A DNA stretch of 64,000 bases, from assembly GCF_034652275.1 (NCBI RefSeq), contig NZ_JAXIWG010000002.1, positions 706,971 through 770,970 on the forward strand, in the 5' to 3' direction. A model generated the notes under the pieces. It did not search any database, had not been told where the DNA came from, and worked only from the letters and a program-made list of their open reading frames with translations. The translations under genes were made by a program, and so were the position numbers. The DNA is from Yoonia sp034652275. GTDB taxonomy: Bacteria; Pseudomonadota; Alphaproteobacteria; Rhodobacterales; Rhodobacteraceae. Below are positions 7,991-16,438 of the stretch, piece after piece; the stretch's first letter is position 1, and each line of letters starts with the position of its first letter.

Positions 7991-8786
7991 ATGGATCACC
8001 CAGAGGGTGTGGGCTTGCAGCGGGCAGATCGGGTGGATTTCGACCCTGGTGTGCGGCTGGAATTTCGTGGCACGCAGCTCAGTTCCGACGGTGGCCTGCT
8101 GGTGATGCGCGAGCTGGATGACGCGCTCGGGCTGTCCGATCTGGCTTCAGCAGCGCTGTGCGACAACCGCCGGGGCAAGAACACGGTCCATCGGCTCGAC
8201 GGGCTGTTCCGGCAATCGGTTTACGGGCGGCTGGCCGGATACGAGGATGTCAACCACGCCGACCGTCTCGCCCGCGATCCGGTCATGCGCCAAGTTGTCG
8301 GCGGCAGGGCTGTCGATGCACAGGCCGCCTCGGCTTCCCAGATGGGGCGGTTTGAGACGGAGACGCTTGCCTCGCCTGCGAACCGGGAGGCGCTGGCCGA
8401 CCTGAACGGGCAATGGATCGACCGCTTCCATGACCGCAACGGGCTGAAGTATATCGTGCTGGACATGGACAGCTCGGTCAGCCCGACGCATGGCGATCAG
8501 GAAGGTGCTGCCTGGAACGGGCACTTCGACTGCACCTGCTATCACCCGAATTTCCTGTTCAACCAGTTCGGCATGCTGCAACGCTGCGCCCTGCGCAATG
8601 TTAACGTTCACCGCGCCGACGGCTGGCCGGACGTCCTTGATCCTGTCATCGCCCGCTACGCTGACCGCGACATTGGGGGCCGCTTCTTCCGCGCGGATGC
8701 CGCCTATGCGATTCCGGCGATCTATGAGCGACTGGAAGAGACAGGCTATTTCTACGCCATCCGGATGAAGAAGAACGCCGTTCTCG
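7991..8786 (+). pseudogene. IS1380-family transposase, 3' end lost
   Basis: The frame from ATG 7991 encodes about 265 residues of an IS1380-type DDE transposase: LSSDGGLLVMRELDDALGLS, NHADRLARDPVMRQVVGGR, then LDMDSSVSPTHGDQEGAAWN (catalytic aspartate) and RADAAYAIPAIYERLEE. Intact members are roughly 430-470 residues. Here the gene is cut at about 8786, where an IS3 element end (TGGAATGCCC...) begins, so the last few codons before the stop (8801-8803) belong to the invader. The element cannot transpose by itself. Confidence 0.85.
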
Positions 8787-9130
8787 TGGAATGCCCCCAC
8801 TGAAGTGGTCCACCAGCTGGGATAGTTTTATCCCATTTCAGGAGGACCAGAGATGGCTGGAAAGAGAGACAAACCCGAAGAGATCGTGCTGAAGCTGCGG
8901 CAGGTTGAAGTGCTGCAAGGCCAAGGCAAGTCGATTGCAGATGCTGTTCGACAGATTGGAGTGACGCAGCAGACCTACTATCGGTGGCGCAAGGAATATG
9001 GTGGCATGAGTCGAGATCAGCTCAAACGGCTGAAGGCGCTGGAGACCGAGAACGCGCGGCTTCGGCGTGCCGTGTCGGATCTGACGCTGGACAAGATGAT
9101 CCTGACCGAGGCTGCCCAGGGAAACTGAGG
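8787..9130 (+). mobile_element. Truncated IS3-family element (orfA end only)
   Basis: This fragment starts with a terminal TG (TGGAATGCCCCCACTGAAG) inside the IS1380 transposase and carries the complete orfA but no orfB. At 9130/9131 the sequence switches to the end of a different IS3 element. It is therefore a left-end fragment trapped in a nested IS cluster. Confidence 0.7.
8853..9128 (+). CDS. IS3-family transposase OrfA
   Basis: A 91-residue helix-turn-helix and leucine-zipper protein (KPEEIVLKLRQVEVLQGQGK, SIADAVRQIGVTQQTYYRWR, then KALETENARLRRAVSDLTLD), typical of the IS407/IS3 orfA that binds the terminal repeats. AGGAGG sits eight bases before the ATG. The partner orfB, which holds the catalytic DDE domain, is missing because another IS fragment starts right after the stop. 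The protein may be made but cannot drive transposition without a complete relative elsewhere. Confidence 0.9.
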   Translation: MAGKRDKPEEIVLKLRQVEVLQGQGKSIADAVRQIGVTQQTYYRWRKEYGGMSRDQLKRLKALETENARLRRAVSDLTLDKMILTEAAQGN

Positions 9131-9207
9131 TGCCCCTAGTTTCCTAGACACCTGCTTCGTTCAGTTTCTGCTGTCTGGTTTCGAAGTCAACGGGTGACAG
9201 ACTGGCG
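9131..9207 (-). pseudogene. IS3-family orfB, C-terminal scrap
   Basis: On the minus strand the codons before the stop read ASLSPVDFETRQQKLNEAGV, the characteristic C-terminus of an IS3-type OrfB (SPVDFE...). The adjacent end sequence tgcccctagtttcctagaca is its terminal repeat. Only about 20 codons remain; the element is cut at the poly-C tract. Confidence 0.7.
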
Positions 9208-9210
9208 GTA

Positions 9211-9224
9211 CCCCCCCCCCCCCC
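9211..9224. repeat. Homopolymer of 14 cytosines
   Basis: Fourteen consecutive C residues lie exactly at the junction of an IS3 scrap and an IS5/IS427 scrap. It is outside any intact gene. It may be a genuine slippage-prone tract or an assembly artefact. Confidence 0.9.
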
Positions 9225-9231
9225 GATTTGG

Positions 9232-9672
9232 TCAGCGTGAGCGAGACTCCGAGTTTGACTGATTGGGCACACCAAAGGTGGCATGAACACCAAGCTGCAT
9301 GCCATCTGCGACAGCAAAGGCCGCCCGCTTGATCTCTTCGTCATTGCCGGTCAGGTCAGCGACTACATCGGCGCAAGGGCATTGCTCAAAGGCCTGCCAA
9401 AGGTCGAGTGGTTGCTTGGAGATCGCGGTTACGATGCAGACTGGTTCAGAGAAGGGCTGAAAGACAAGGGCATAGGCGCCTGCGTCCCCGGTCGAAAACA
9501 GCGCAAGGTGAGCGTGAAATATGACAAGCGTCGCTGTAAAAGCCGCAACCGCATCGAGATCATGTTCGGCAGACTGAAAGACTGGCGACGGGTCGCAACA
9601 CGGTATGATCGCTGCCCAACGGTCTTTCTCTCCGCCATCGCGCTCGCGACAATCGTTACCTATTGGCGATGA
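9232..9672 (+). pseudogene. IS5-family (IS427 group) transposase, 5' part deleted
   Basis: From ATG 9283 the frame gives MNTKLHAICDSKGRPLDLFV, then GDRGYDADWFREGLKDKG and IEIMFGRLKDWRRVATRYDR, the catalytic C-terminal half of an IS427-group transposase. The first half and the frameshift region are missing, and homology upstream stops near the poly-C tract. The right end (gagtcccgaccc, 9672-9683) is close to the end of the other two copies in this window. Residues after the deletion are intact, so a truncated protein could be made, but it lacks the DNA-binding half. Confidence 0.85.
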
Positions 9673-9860
9673 GTCCCGACCCCAATGATCGAATACTGAA
9701 CGCACCATCTAGTTCGTCGAAGGTGCCGACGCGAGAGAGCCCAAGCTTGGGCATGTATCGATCAGGATGGAAAAACGGAGGACAGCTAAACTATTTTGTT
9801 CACCCTAAATTAACCGCGATATCGGTACGTTTTGAGGTAATGTTGAAAAGGGTGCCGACG

Positions 9861-10112
9861 ATGGATGATTCTTGCCTACATTGCCAAGCGGAACGGTCGT
9901 CAAGTGTCGAAATTCTTGATGCTTTCGCCCTTGCCCGACTACCTGAGTTGCTGAAAAAGATGGAGGAAACAGCCTACGCTCTGGTTCGCATCGGCGATAC
10001 CAGAGCAAGTGGTTTGCTCTTCATGGCCGTTGCTGCAGCCGAACAGTCTGCACAGTTGAAGGCGAACTGTAAGCAGACACCCAGCAACGCCTGTCGTCTG
10101 CATGAAAACTGA
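9861..10112 (+). CDS. Small hypothetical protein between IS elements
   Basis: An 83-residue frame (MDDSCLHCQAERSSSVEILD, LARLPELLKKMEETAYALVR). AAAAGGG sits about nine bases before the ATG, and an earlier ATG at 9840 is possible. A CxxC pair is near the N-terminus and the rest looks helical. There is no recognised family. GC and codon use are lower than in the core genes, in keeping with its place between IS elements. Confidence 0.45.
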   Translation: MDDSCLHCQAERSSSVEILDAFALARLPELLKKMEETAYALVRIGDTRASGLLFMAVAAAEQSAQLKANCKQTPSNACRLHEN

Positions 10113-10186
10113 CGACTTCTGGGAGATCAAAATGAAATTTCGAAAAGCTTCTACGCTACCATCGATTTTCACGTACTCCGTATGGT

Positions 10187-10747
10187 TTGCAGCCACGAAA
10201 AGTGGAGGGAGCATTGATTTACTTTCAAGCTAAACGCCAGACTAAATCTAAGTTCTCGTTCGATAATGGCGCAACCGCGAGACTGAAAACGGTGTCGGCG
10301 GTCGTTACCGACTGTGAAGGAGTAATCGCTGGATCCGTAGCACTTGATCTATGCCAAGAGTCCACCCGGCGGCACAAACAATCCGGCGAAAGACGTCAGG
10401 CCCACATAGAGGCTAGCGTCCTCCCTGTTAGTCCGGTGGCTTATCTTGAGGCGAGCGAACATGCAAAACAGGCCGATGCATTCAAGCTGATAGCTGTTGG
10501 AGCCCGGCTTATGCAAAGCTACATGTTACCCAAGGTGAAGCTGAAAGCGGACGAGAAGACTTTGGAACTGTATCGAGCAAGCGGCGCGTCGATCCCGATG
10601 CTTGATGCGGCGATTTTGCCCGAGGCAATGTGCTTTACGGGCTATCTGGAACTTTCGCGGTCACAGTATCAACATGTGTTGTTGCTCGCTGACATGAGCG
10701 GCATCGAGATGGAACTCCTCATCGCCAACGCGAATATTGCGATCTGA
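10187..10747 (+). CDS. Hypothetical protein next to an IS3 element
   Basis: A frame of up to 186 codons. Its start is uncertain: the only candidates are TTG at 10187 or TTG at 10214, the latter just after GGAGGGA. The C-terminal 110 residues (EASEHAKQADAFKLIAVGAR, LKADEKTLELYRASGASIPM, LPEAMCFTGYLELSRSQYQH) look like a real soluble alpha/beta protein. The N-terminal 60 are basic and less convincing. I recognise no family. It ends 27 bases before the left end of a complete IS3 element, so its 3' end may have been altered by the insertion. Confidence 0.5.
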   Translation: MQPRKVEGALIYFQAKRQTKSKFSFDNGATARLKTVSAVVTDCEGVIAGSVALDLCQESTRRHKQSGERRQAHIEASVLPVSPVAYLEASEHAKQADAFKLIAVGARLMQSYMLPKVKLKADEKTLELYRASGASIPMLDAAILPEAMCFTGYLELSRSQYQHVLLLADMSGIEMELLIANANIAI

Positions 10748-10837
10748 TGAGCCGGAGATCGGGTCACCAGGGATTGGACCTGTCGCGGTTTGGTGCCGCT
10801 CCTTTGATAGCATAATGTGCAGCAAAGGAGACGAACT

Positions 10838-11113
10838 ATGGGCACAGGAAGAACGGATGAATTTCGCAAAGACGCGGTGCGAATTGCATTAACCAGCGGG
10901 CTAACAAGGCGTCAGGTTGCCGACGATCTTGGTGTTGGGCTTTCGACCCTGAACAAATGGGTGACGGCTCACCGCGACACGGATGTAGTGTCGTCCGAGG
11001 ATCGCGAGCTTGCGCGGGAGAATGAACGGCTTCGGCGCGAGAACCGTATTCTCAAGGAGGAGAGGGATATCCTAAAAAAAGCCACCCAGTTCTTCGCGAG
11101 CCAAAAGCCATGA
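10838..11113 (+). CDS. IS3-family transposase OrfA
   Basis: A 91-residue protein starting MGTGRTDEFRKDAVRIALTS, with helix-turn-helix LTRRQVADDLGVGLSTLNKW and a coiled coil (ENERLRRENRILKEERDILK). AAAGGAG precedes the ATG by seven bases. Near its end a run of seven A (11074-11080, reading A AAA AAA G) is the usual -1 ribosomal slippage site that produces the OrfAB fusion transposase in this family. The stop overlaps the orfB start (ATGA). Confidence 0.92.
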   Translation: MGTGRTDEFRKDAVRIALTSGLTRRQVADDLGVGLSTLNKWVTAHRDTDVVSSEDRELARENERLRRENRILKEERDILKKATQFFASQKP

Positions 11114-11967
11114 GGTTTCGGTTTGTTGAAGAACAGCGCGGGACCTTCCCGATTGATCGACTTTGTCAGGTAGTAAATGTCAGCCCGCGTGGCTTGCGGG
11201 CTTTCCGGAACCGTCCCGCCAGCCGCAGACAGCGCACGGATATGGTTGTGCTGGCCCACATCAAGGAACAGTCGCATCTGAGCTTGGGCAGCTACGGCCG
11301 CCCACGAATGACCGAAGAACTGAAGGAGGTCGGTGTCGATGTCGGGCACCGGCGCGTCGGTCGCCTGATGCGCGAAAACGGGATTACCGTTGAAAGAACA
11401 CGCAAGTTCAAGGCGACCACAGACAGCGATCATACGTTCAACATCGCCCCGAACCTGCTGGATCGCGACTTCAAAGCAGATCAGCCGAACCAGAAATGGG
11501 CTGGCGACATCAGCTATATCTGGACCCGTGAGGGTTGGCTGTATCTGGCGGTGATCCTCGATCTGCATTCCCGGCGTGTCATTGGTTGGGCTGTCAGCAA
11601 CTGCATGAAGCGCGACCTGGCGATCCGGGCCTTGAAGATGGCCATTGCCTTCAGATCGCCGCCCAATGGCTGCATCTTCCACAGTGATCGCGGCAGCCAA
11701 TACTGTTCGCATGATTATCAGAAGATCCTGCGCCAGCATGGCTTTCGGGTCTCGATGAGCGGCAAGGGTAACTGCTATGACAATGCGGCCGTCGAGACGT
11801 TCTTCAAAACCATCAAGGCCGAGCTGATCTGGCGGCGGTCATGGGAAACCAGGCGGCAAGCTGAGATGGCGATCTTCGAATACATCAATGGTTTCTACAA
11901 TCCGCGTCGACGGCACTCAGCACTGGGCTGGAAAAGCCCGGTCGCTTTCGAACGGAAGGTGGCTTAA
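11110..11967 (+). CDS. IS3-family transposase OrfB (integrase core)
   Basis: The 285-residue catalytic protein of the complete IS3 element. It has the retroviral-integrase fold with the DDE triad visible in WAGDISYIWTREGWLYLAVI (first D), GCIFHSDRGSQYCSHDY (second D) and CYDNAAVETFFKTIKAEL (E). An HTH_21-type segment (SLGSYGRPRMTEELKEVGVD) precedes it. Length is normal and there is no internal stop, so the element looks functional. It is translated either from its own ATG, coupled to orfA, or as an OrfAB fusion through the slippery site. Confidence 0.93.
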   Translation: MRFRFVEEQRGTFPIDRLCQVVNVSPRGLRAFRNRPASRRQRTDMVVLAHIKEQSHLSLGSYGRPRMTEELKEVGVDVGHRRVGRLMRENGITVERTRKFKATTDSDHTFNIAPNLLDRDFKADQPNQKWAGDISYIWTREGWLYLAVILDLHSRRVIGWAVSNCMKRDLAIRALKMAIAFRSPPNGCIFHSDRGSQYCSHDYQKILRQHGFRVSMSGKGNCYDNAAVETFFKTIKAELIWRRSWETRRQAEMAIFEYINGFYNPRRRHSALGWKSPVAFERKVA

Positions 11968-12020
11968 AAGAGCACTTGGGGCGGCACAAAAACGTGACAG
12001 GTCCATTACGCCTACTCACT

Positions 12021-12887
12021 TCAATCGGCCAGGAAGCTTCCCATCACAATCCCACTGTCGCCTTGCATTAAGATCATGCCGCCAACTTCATCTGGTCCTG
12101 AAAGGGCCGGATCAAAGCCAAAGAATACGCCTTCGGAGACGGTAGTTGTGTTGGCGCCGGTCAAAAAAACGGACGTACCGTTTTGGCTTGTTGCGACAGT
12201 GCCGCCTGAAAAGCGGTTGTTAGAAATGACCATGTTGCTGATCGTAATAGTGTCAACTGGTGCGGAGGTTCTCGTTCCAGTCATCATATCGATTGCTGCA
12301 AAGCTGTTCATCGTCACGTTGACGTTGCCAAAATCGGCAAAGCTGGCAACGATCTTGCTTTGACCTTGTAAGGAAACTCCCACGTATGCCGTCACGATGA
12401 TGACCTCTGCTTCGCCACGGTACGTAGCCAAGCCTTCGGTTGGGATGTCCGTCGGCCGCGTGACGATACCAAGAACGCCGGTACTGTCGAATGTCACACC
12501 ATCTACCGCATAGGTTTGATTGAAGTTGCGCACGGCGGTGTAGTTAGCATGACTCATACGCAACGAAATCGAGGATAGTCCATCGGTGATCCTAGCCGCG
12601 CTATCAAAGCCGTCTTGGTCAACGAGATCGTAGATGCCGTCCGACACAAGCGTGGCCCGACTGCTGCGATCTTTGGTGCCGGACATTGTGACGATCTGTA
12701 ATTCACCGTTGGACCCGTTGGAACGGACCGCGACACCGCTCAGTTTGTCTTGGGTATCGCCGTTGCTGTAAGCCTCGGAATAGGGGTAAGGAACTTCGGG
12801 ATTGACAGGATCGGTAGCGCCTCCCACGCATGCGGTCAGCATGAACGCCAAGCTATTCAATAAAACAAGGACTGAAGTTTTATTCAT
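12021..12887 (-). CDS. TbpB-like beta-barrel surface lipoprotein
   Basis: A 288-residue lipoprotein. The signal peptide MNKTSVLVLLNSLAFMLTAC ends in a good lipobox (LTAC) followed by VGGATDP, so it would be lipidated. The C-terminal 90 residues (NNRFSGGTVATSQNGTSVFL and EGVFFGFDPALSGPDEVGGM) match the pattern of the transferrin-binding protein B/factor H-binding protein-type barrel, where F-GP-A-E-GG strands close the barrel. AGGGAA precedes the ATG. It begins 13 bases after the stop of the RTX gene, so the pair is an operon. Surface display of such lipoproteins in known cases uses Slam; no Slam gene is in the window. The ligand is unknown. Confidence 0.72.
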   Translation of the reverse strand: MNKTSVLVLLNSLAFMLTACVGGATDPVNPEVPYPYSEAYSNGDTQDKLSGVAVRSNGSNGELQIVTMSGTKDRSSRATLVSDGIYDLVDQDGFDSAARITDGLSSISLRMSHANYTAVRNFNQTYAVDGVTFDSTGVLGIVTRPTDIPTEGLATYRGEAEVIIVTAYVGVSLQGQSKIVASFADFGNVNVTMNSFAAIDMMTGTRTSAPVDTITISNMVISNNRFSGGTVATSQNGTSVFLTGANTTTVSEGVFFGFDPALSGPDEVGGMILMQGDSGIVMGSFLAD

Positions 12888-12900
12888 TTCCCTACCCCTG

Positions 12901-14544
12901 CTATGCAAATACAAAGTCATCGACAGACATGCTGCCAAGCGTGAGATCATAAAAGGTTATGCTTGTCCGTTCGGCGTAAAAGACGACACCATCACTACCT
13001 TGTCTCAAGAAAGAAAAGACGTTTTCCGCACTGATACCCGCAAAGCTGGAAAGCAAAACTTTGTCGATACCAGGTTCAAAGTCGGCTCCTGTCGCGCTGG
13101 CGCGATAACCAGCGGGGCCAAATTCAACCGCATTCAAGTCGAATGCTGCAATAATGTTGTTGCCTTCGTTAGGTTTGAAAACAAACGTATCTGCACCTAC
13201 GCCACCCATCAGGAAGTCGTTGCCTGCACCGCCGATCAACGTGTCTGATCCGCCAAAAAAGCCGCTCGCATCACCACGGAGCACGTCATTTCCGGCACCT
13301 CCATTAAGGACATCACTCTGAAAGCCCCCGACCAATAGATCGCTTTCCGCATCGCCGTGCATGGTGTTGATCCCAGAAAACGCAAACAAACGGTCGTGTC
13401 CGCGGCCCCCATGCATCACGTTGTTTCCAAGTCCGTCGATGATTAGGTCATTGCCCCGATTTCCTTCGAGATGATCGTGTCCCGATCCACCGTAGATGAT
13501 GTCGTTTCCGTCACCTCCCCATATGGTGTCGTCCCCGGCTCCACCAAACAGTAGGTCGTTATCAATCCCACCCGCGATCAGGTCGTTACCAAGGCCGCCA
13601 TAAATTGTGTCGTTGCCCGAGTTGCCGTCAATGACGTCATCGCCATCGCTTCCGTACATTATTTGGGCTCCAGATGAGTCCATGTTATGGGGATTATTCT
13701 TGGAGCCAAAAATGTGGGCGGCACTTTTGTTTCCAGTGACCGCATGGACCACTGGTCCGGGTGGATTCCAGTTGAGAGTTAACTCATCCTCACGATCTTG
13801 GTAGAACTCGCGTGGGACGAAATTCATAGGGTTTTCATATTGGACGGTTGGCGCCGACTGCAGCTCAGTGAGTGCATCCGCCTTCAGAAAGTGGCGTTCT
13901 TCGCCCGTCAGACCCGACGTTCCGTTAACCAAATCGCGGGCGCCGTCCAAGGCGTAGAAAATTCGATCGCCGATCGCGAGAAAATACTGGGCACCAAGGT
14001 TTTCTGCTCTAAATTCGGGATGATCTATTTCGATGACACGTACGCTGATTGTCGCTCCGCTCGCCAATAGAATGCTTCCTGGCAAGTCACTGACGTCGAT
14101 CACCGTATCTTCAATGATAATGCGGTCGGATGTCGGGTCAAAGTCGTCCAGTCTTCCGATGATTGGTGAAAGGTTTCGATCGATGTTGTTGAATTGAAAC
14201 GTGTCACGACCATGCCCGCCATATGCATGATGGCCCTGCGTCCCGACGGCGCCTGCATTCTTGGTTACATCAAGGATCATCCAGTCGTCGCCGGTGGCAC
14301 CAAACATATGGATTTGCCCACTATTTGGAACCGACGCTTCCAGAATGTCGTCTCCGCCAAGCCCAATAAGTCCAGTATTGGCATGTCCGCTGACGGTGAA
14401 GTGCCGATGGTGAATCAGATGATCGTTGCCCCCGCCACCAGTGATTCGTGCCGTCGTGAAGTCGTCTCTGATGGTCCTATCTGGTGTTGGCGGTGCAAAG
14501 CTCACGAGACTTCCTCCTGTAGCTGAAAGCGTATCCCACTGCAT
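12901..14544 (-). CDS. RTX repeat calcium-binding protein
   Basis: A 547-residue protein with about sixteen glycine-aspartate nonapeptides (GGxGxDxUx) between residues about 296 and 452, for example GGLGNDLIAGGIDNDLLFG and GGAGDDTIWGGDGNDIIYGG. Two looser copies occur near the N-terminus (ITGGGGNDHLIHH, GLIGLGGDDILEA). Such repeats bind Ca2+ outside the cell and mark type I secretion substrates. The protein ends in a short hydrophobic-acidic tail (SMSVDDFVFA) that fits a C-terminal secretion signal. No enzymatic domain is recognisable in residues 120-290. No type I exporter is nearby. The start is uncertain, as no good ribosome-binding site precedes 14544. It is upstream of and co-directional with the lipoprotein gene. 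GC is below that of the core genes. Confidence 0.85.
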   Translation of the reverse strand: MQWDTLSATGGSLVSFAPPTPDRTIRDDFTTARITGGGGNDHLIHHRHFTVSGHANTGLIGLGGDDILEASVPNSGQIHMFGATGDDWMILDVTKNAGAVGTQGHHAYGGHGRDTFQFNNIDRNLSPIIGRLDDFDPTSDRIIIEDTVIDVSDLPGSILLASGATISVRVIEIDHPEFRAENLGAQYFLAIGDRIFYALDGARDLVNGTSGLTGEERHFLKADALTELQSAPTVQYENPMNFVPREFYQDREDELTLNWNPPGPVVHAVTGNKSAAHIFGSKNNPHNMDSSGAQIMYGSDGDDVIDGNSGNDTIYGGLGNDLIAGGIDNDLLFGGAGDDTIWGGDGNDIIYGGSGHDHLEGNRGNDLIIDGLGNNVMHGGRGHDRLFAFSGINTMHGDAESDLLVGGFQSDVLNGGAGNDVLRGDASGFFGGSDTLIGGAGNDFLMGGVGADTFVFKPNEGNNIIAAFDLNAVEFGPAGYRASATGADFEPGIDKVLLSSFAGISAENVFSFLRQGSDGVVFYAERTSITFYDLTLGSMSVDDFVFA

Positions 14545-15180
14545 TGCTAGTCATCAAAATGCCGGGACAATCCCGAACTGAACGACGTTGGTCGGTCACT
14601 TTTTGCAGGTCGGATAGTCTTAAGCTCAAATAGTTGCAGCCCTGTTGTAGCAGCAGCGGTTTCTCAAAATCGTTAACCTAAAGAAGGGTTTCTGATTTGC
14701 TCGCTTCAAGTTTTACTTAAATTCCAAATATCTTTGATGAGATTTTTACTAAAATCTGGCTCATCTGGTATTGGCGCCGTTTCTTACAGTAGAAAATATC
14801 TAAATTTTCAGAATATTGATGATCTATGACACATTCATCAACGCTGATGGGCGCGGTTGGCAGGGTATCTGCCAGCGTAATGAAATTGTCTGCAAAGATC
14901 GGAACCTAGGTTAAATTTTAAAATGCCAAGATTAGGCCATCTCACTACTATACTGCGAGTGTGCATTCGGCGCTTGATAAGCATGTTTTCAAAATTCGAC
15001 ACTTTCCAAATTCAAGCACACCCAATTTTAAATTTCGCCAACAATCTAGTAAAATACGCTGTCTTCAGATTTAGTAACTACTCCTTAAGTAAAAAAGTTT
15101 ATGCATAACGTTGAGCAGATAAACTTATCAAATTACTTAAAAAGCATGTGGTACTTTCTAGATGAAGGTACTAGGAGCAC
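14545..15180. other. AT-rich stretch without a convincing gene
   Basis: About 640 bp that are much richer in A+T than the rest of the window, especially 14640-15170. It contains the upstream region and presumably the promoter of the RTX gene. A 61-codon frame at 14923-15108 has no ribosome-binding site and an unusual composition, so I do not call it. The stretch looks like horizontally acquired or decayed DNA. Confidence 0.6.
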
Positions 15181-15213
15181 TCTCTTGGCGGTCCAAAAAA
15201 GACCGCCGGAGAG
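15180..15213. terminator. Strong intergenic hairpin, possible terminator
   Basis: Arms ggcggtc (15187-15193) and gaccgcc (15201-15207) form a perfect 7-bp stem around an A-rich loop, extended outward by ctct/gagag. It lies 40 bases beyond the stop of the minus-strand gene at 15254. There is no clear T run on either side, so it may stop transcription weakly or only stabilise RNA. Confidence 0.45.
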
Positions 15214-15253
15214 CAAGCTTCTTTAGTTACGCGGGATATGACCTTCTGCCGCG

Positions 15254-15475
15254 CTAGGATACGGCTCGGGTGTCAACACTCACGTTATCGCAGGAGGTCT
15301 GAACAAAAACAGAATCTGTTTGCAAACGGGCAGCAAGCTCGAGAGCCGCCTTTGCCTTGTCGGTCACGCCGTAGCTCAGCGCGTATTCAGCGACAGCATC
15401 CGCGAGCGCAGCGATACACCTGCCAGGCGCAACTGCATTGTCGCTTGGCAAGATGTCATCACGTATCTTGGTCAT
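15254..15475 (-). CDS. Small hypothetical protein
   Basis: A 73-residue frame (MTKIRDDILPSDNAVAPGRC, then ALADAVAEYALSYGVTDKAK) that reads as a helical soluble protein with biased but plausible codon use. No ribosome-binding site is clear before the ATG. It stands alone between an AT-rich region and an IS element. The function is unknown, and it may be a remnant. Confidence 0.45.
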   Translation of the reverse strand: MTKIRDDILPSDNAVAPGRCIAALADAVAEYALSYGVTDKAKAALELAARLQTDSVFVQTSCDNVSVDTRAVS

Positions 15476-15680
15476 GATCTATGCACCATTGTTCCCTGTA
15501 GCTTATCGAAGACCTTAACACACTCTACAGTTGCACAAAGCATTCCCGTCACTTTCTGCCTCATTTGCGACAAAAATTATTCATTTTTGGTTAACAATGG
15601 TGCGAAGTTTGGCTTAGGGTCAGGGCCCATTGATCTCAGGTTTGTTGCGTGGTTCACGGCTCCGAAAATGGAGTAGTGGC

Positions 15681-16028
15681 ATGTCTGATCTCTTTTGGCT
15701 GACCGAGGCGCAGATTGCGCGCTTGGAGCCTTACTTCCCGAAGTCCCATGGCAAGCATCGCGTTGATGATCGGCGTGTCCCAAGCGGGATTATCTTTATC
15801 AATCGCAATGGCTTACGTTGGCGCGATGCGCCCAAAGAGTATGGTCCGCATAAGACGCTTTACAATCGTTGGAAGCGTTGGGGCGACAAGGGCATTTTTG
15901 CACAGATGATGGCTGGCCTGGCCGCTCAACACCGCGAAAAGAAGACAGTGATGATCGACGCCACTTACCTGAAGGCACATCGCACAGCGTCCAGTTTGGG
16001 CGCGAAAAAATGGGGCGTGGCCGCCTGA
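15681..16028 (+). CDS. IS427-group transposase, first frame
   Basis: A 115-residue protein starting MSDLFWLTEAQIARLEPYFP, the DUF4096-type DNA-binding half of the IS5/IS427 transposase, followed by FINRNGLRWRDAPKEYGPHK and the first catalytic aspartate (TVMIDATYLKAHRTASSL). It ends shortly after the run of six A (16003-16008, gcgaaaaaatgg). A frameshift there joins it to the second frame to give the full transposase, as is common in IS427. The start has a weak ribosome-binding site, typical for IS genes. Confidence 0.9.
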   Translation: MSDLFWLTEAQIARLEPYFPKSHGKHRVDDRRVPSGIIFINRNGLRWRDAPKEYGPHKTLYNRWKRWGDKGIFAQMMAGLAAQHREKKTVMIDATYLKAHRTASSLGAKKWGVAA

Positions 16029-16438
16029 TTGGTCGCACCAAAGGCGGGATGAATACCAAGCTACGTGCCATCTGCGACAGTAAGGGCCGTCCGATCAACT
16101 TCTTTGTCTCTGCTGGACAAGTCAGCGATTACATCGGGGCGCGGGCACTGCTCAGCAGCCTGCCGGATGCGGACTGGTTGCTCGGGGATCGGGGTTATGA
16201 CGCTGATTGGTTCAGAGAAGCGTTGCAAGACAAAGGGATACGCGCCTGCATCCCTGGCCGAAAGCAGCGCAAGACACCCGTGAAGTATGACAAGCGCCGC
16301 TACAAACGACGCAGCCGCTTCGAGATAATGTTCGGCAGACTGAAGGACTGGCGACGTGTCGTAACCAGATACGACCGCTGTCCGACGACCTTCTTTTCAG
16401 CCATCGCTCTCGCCGCAACTGTCATCTATTGGCTATGA
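16008..16438 (+). CDS. IS427-group transposase, second frame
   Basis: The catalytic half of the transposase, read after a frameshift at the A run near 16003-16008; an independent start at ATG 16050 (MNTKLRAICDSKGRPINFFV) also exists. It carries the second aspartate (WLLGDRGYDADWFREAL) and the glutamate-containing motif (RFEIMFGRLKDWRRVVTRY). It ends SAIALAATVIYWL. No stop codon interrupts it, so with the first frame the element appears able to transpose. Two truncated relatives lie at 9232-9672 and 21800-21989. Confidence 0.88.

Larger units (their letters stand above)
10775..12005 (+). mobile_element. Complete IS3-family insertion sequence
   Basis: The 1231-bp element has terminal inverted repeats beginning tggacctgtc (10775 onward) and ending gacaggtcca (to 12005). 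The repeats extend with mismatches through the motif tgccgc. It encodes overlapping orfA and orfB. The bases flanking the two ends (gat and tta) do not match, so no target duplication is visible, suggesting recombination or deletion after insertion. Confidence 0.85.

Noticed and set aside
14923..15108. A 61-codon frame in AT-rich DNA
   Set aside because: No ribosome-binding site, no family, and a composition as expected of random AT-rich sequence.
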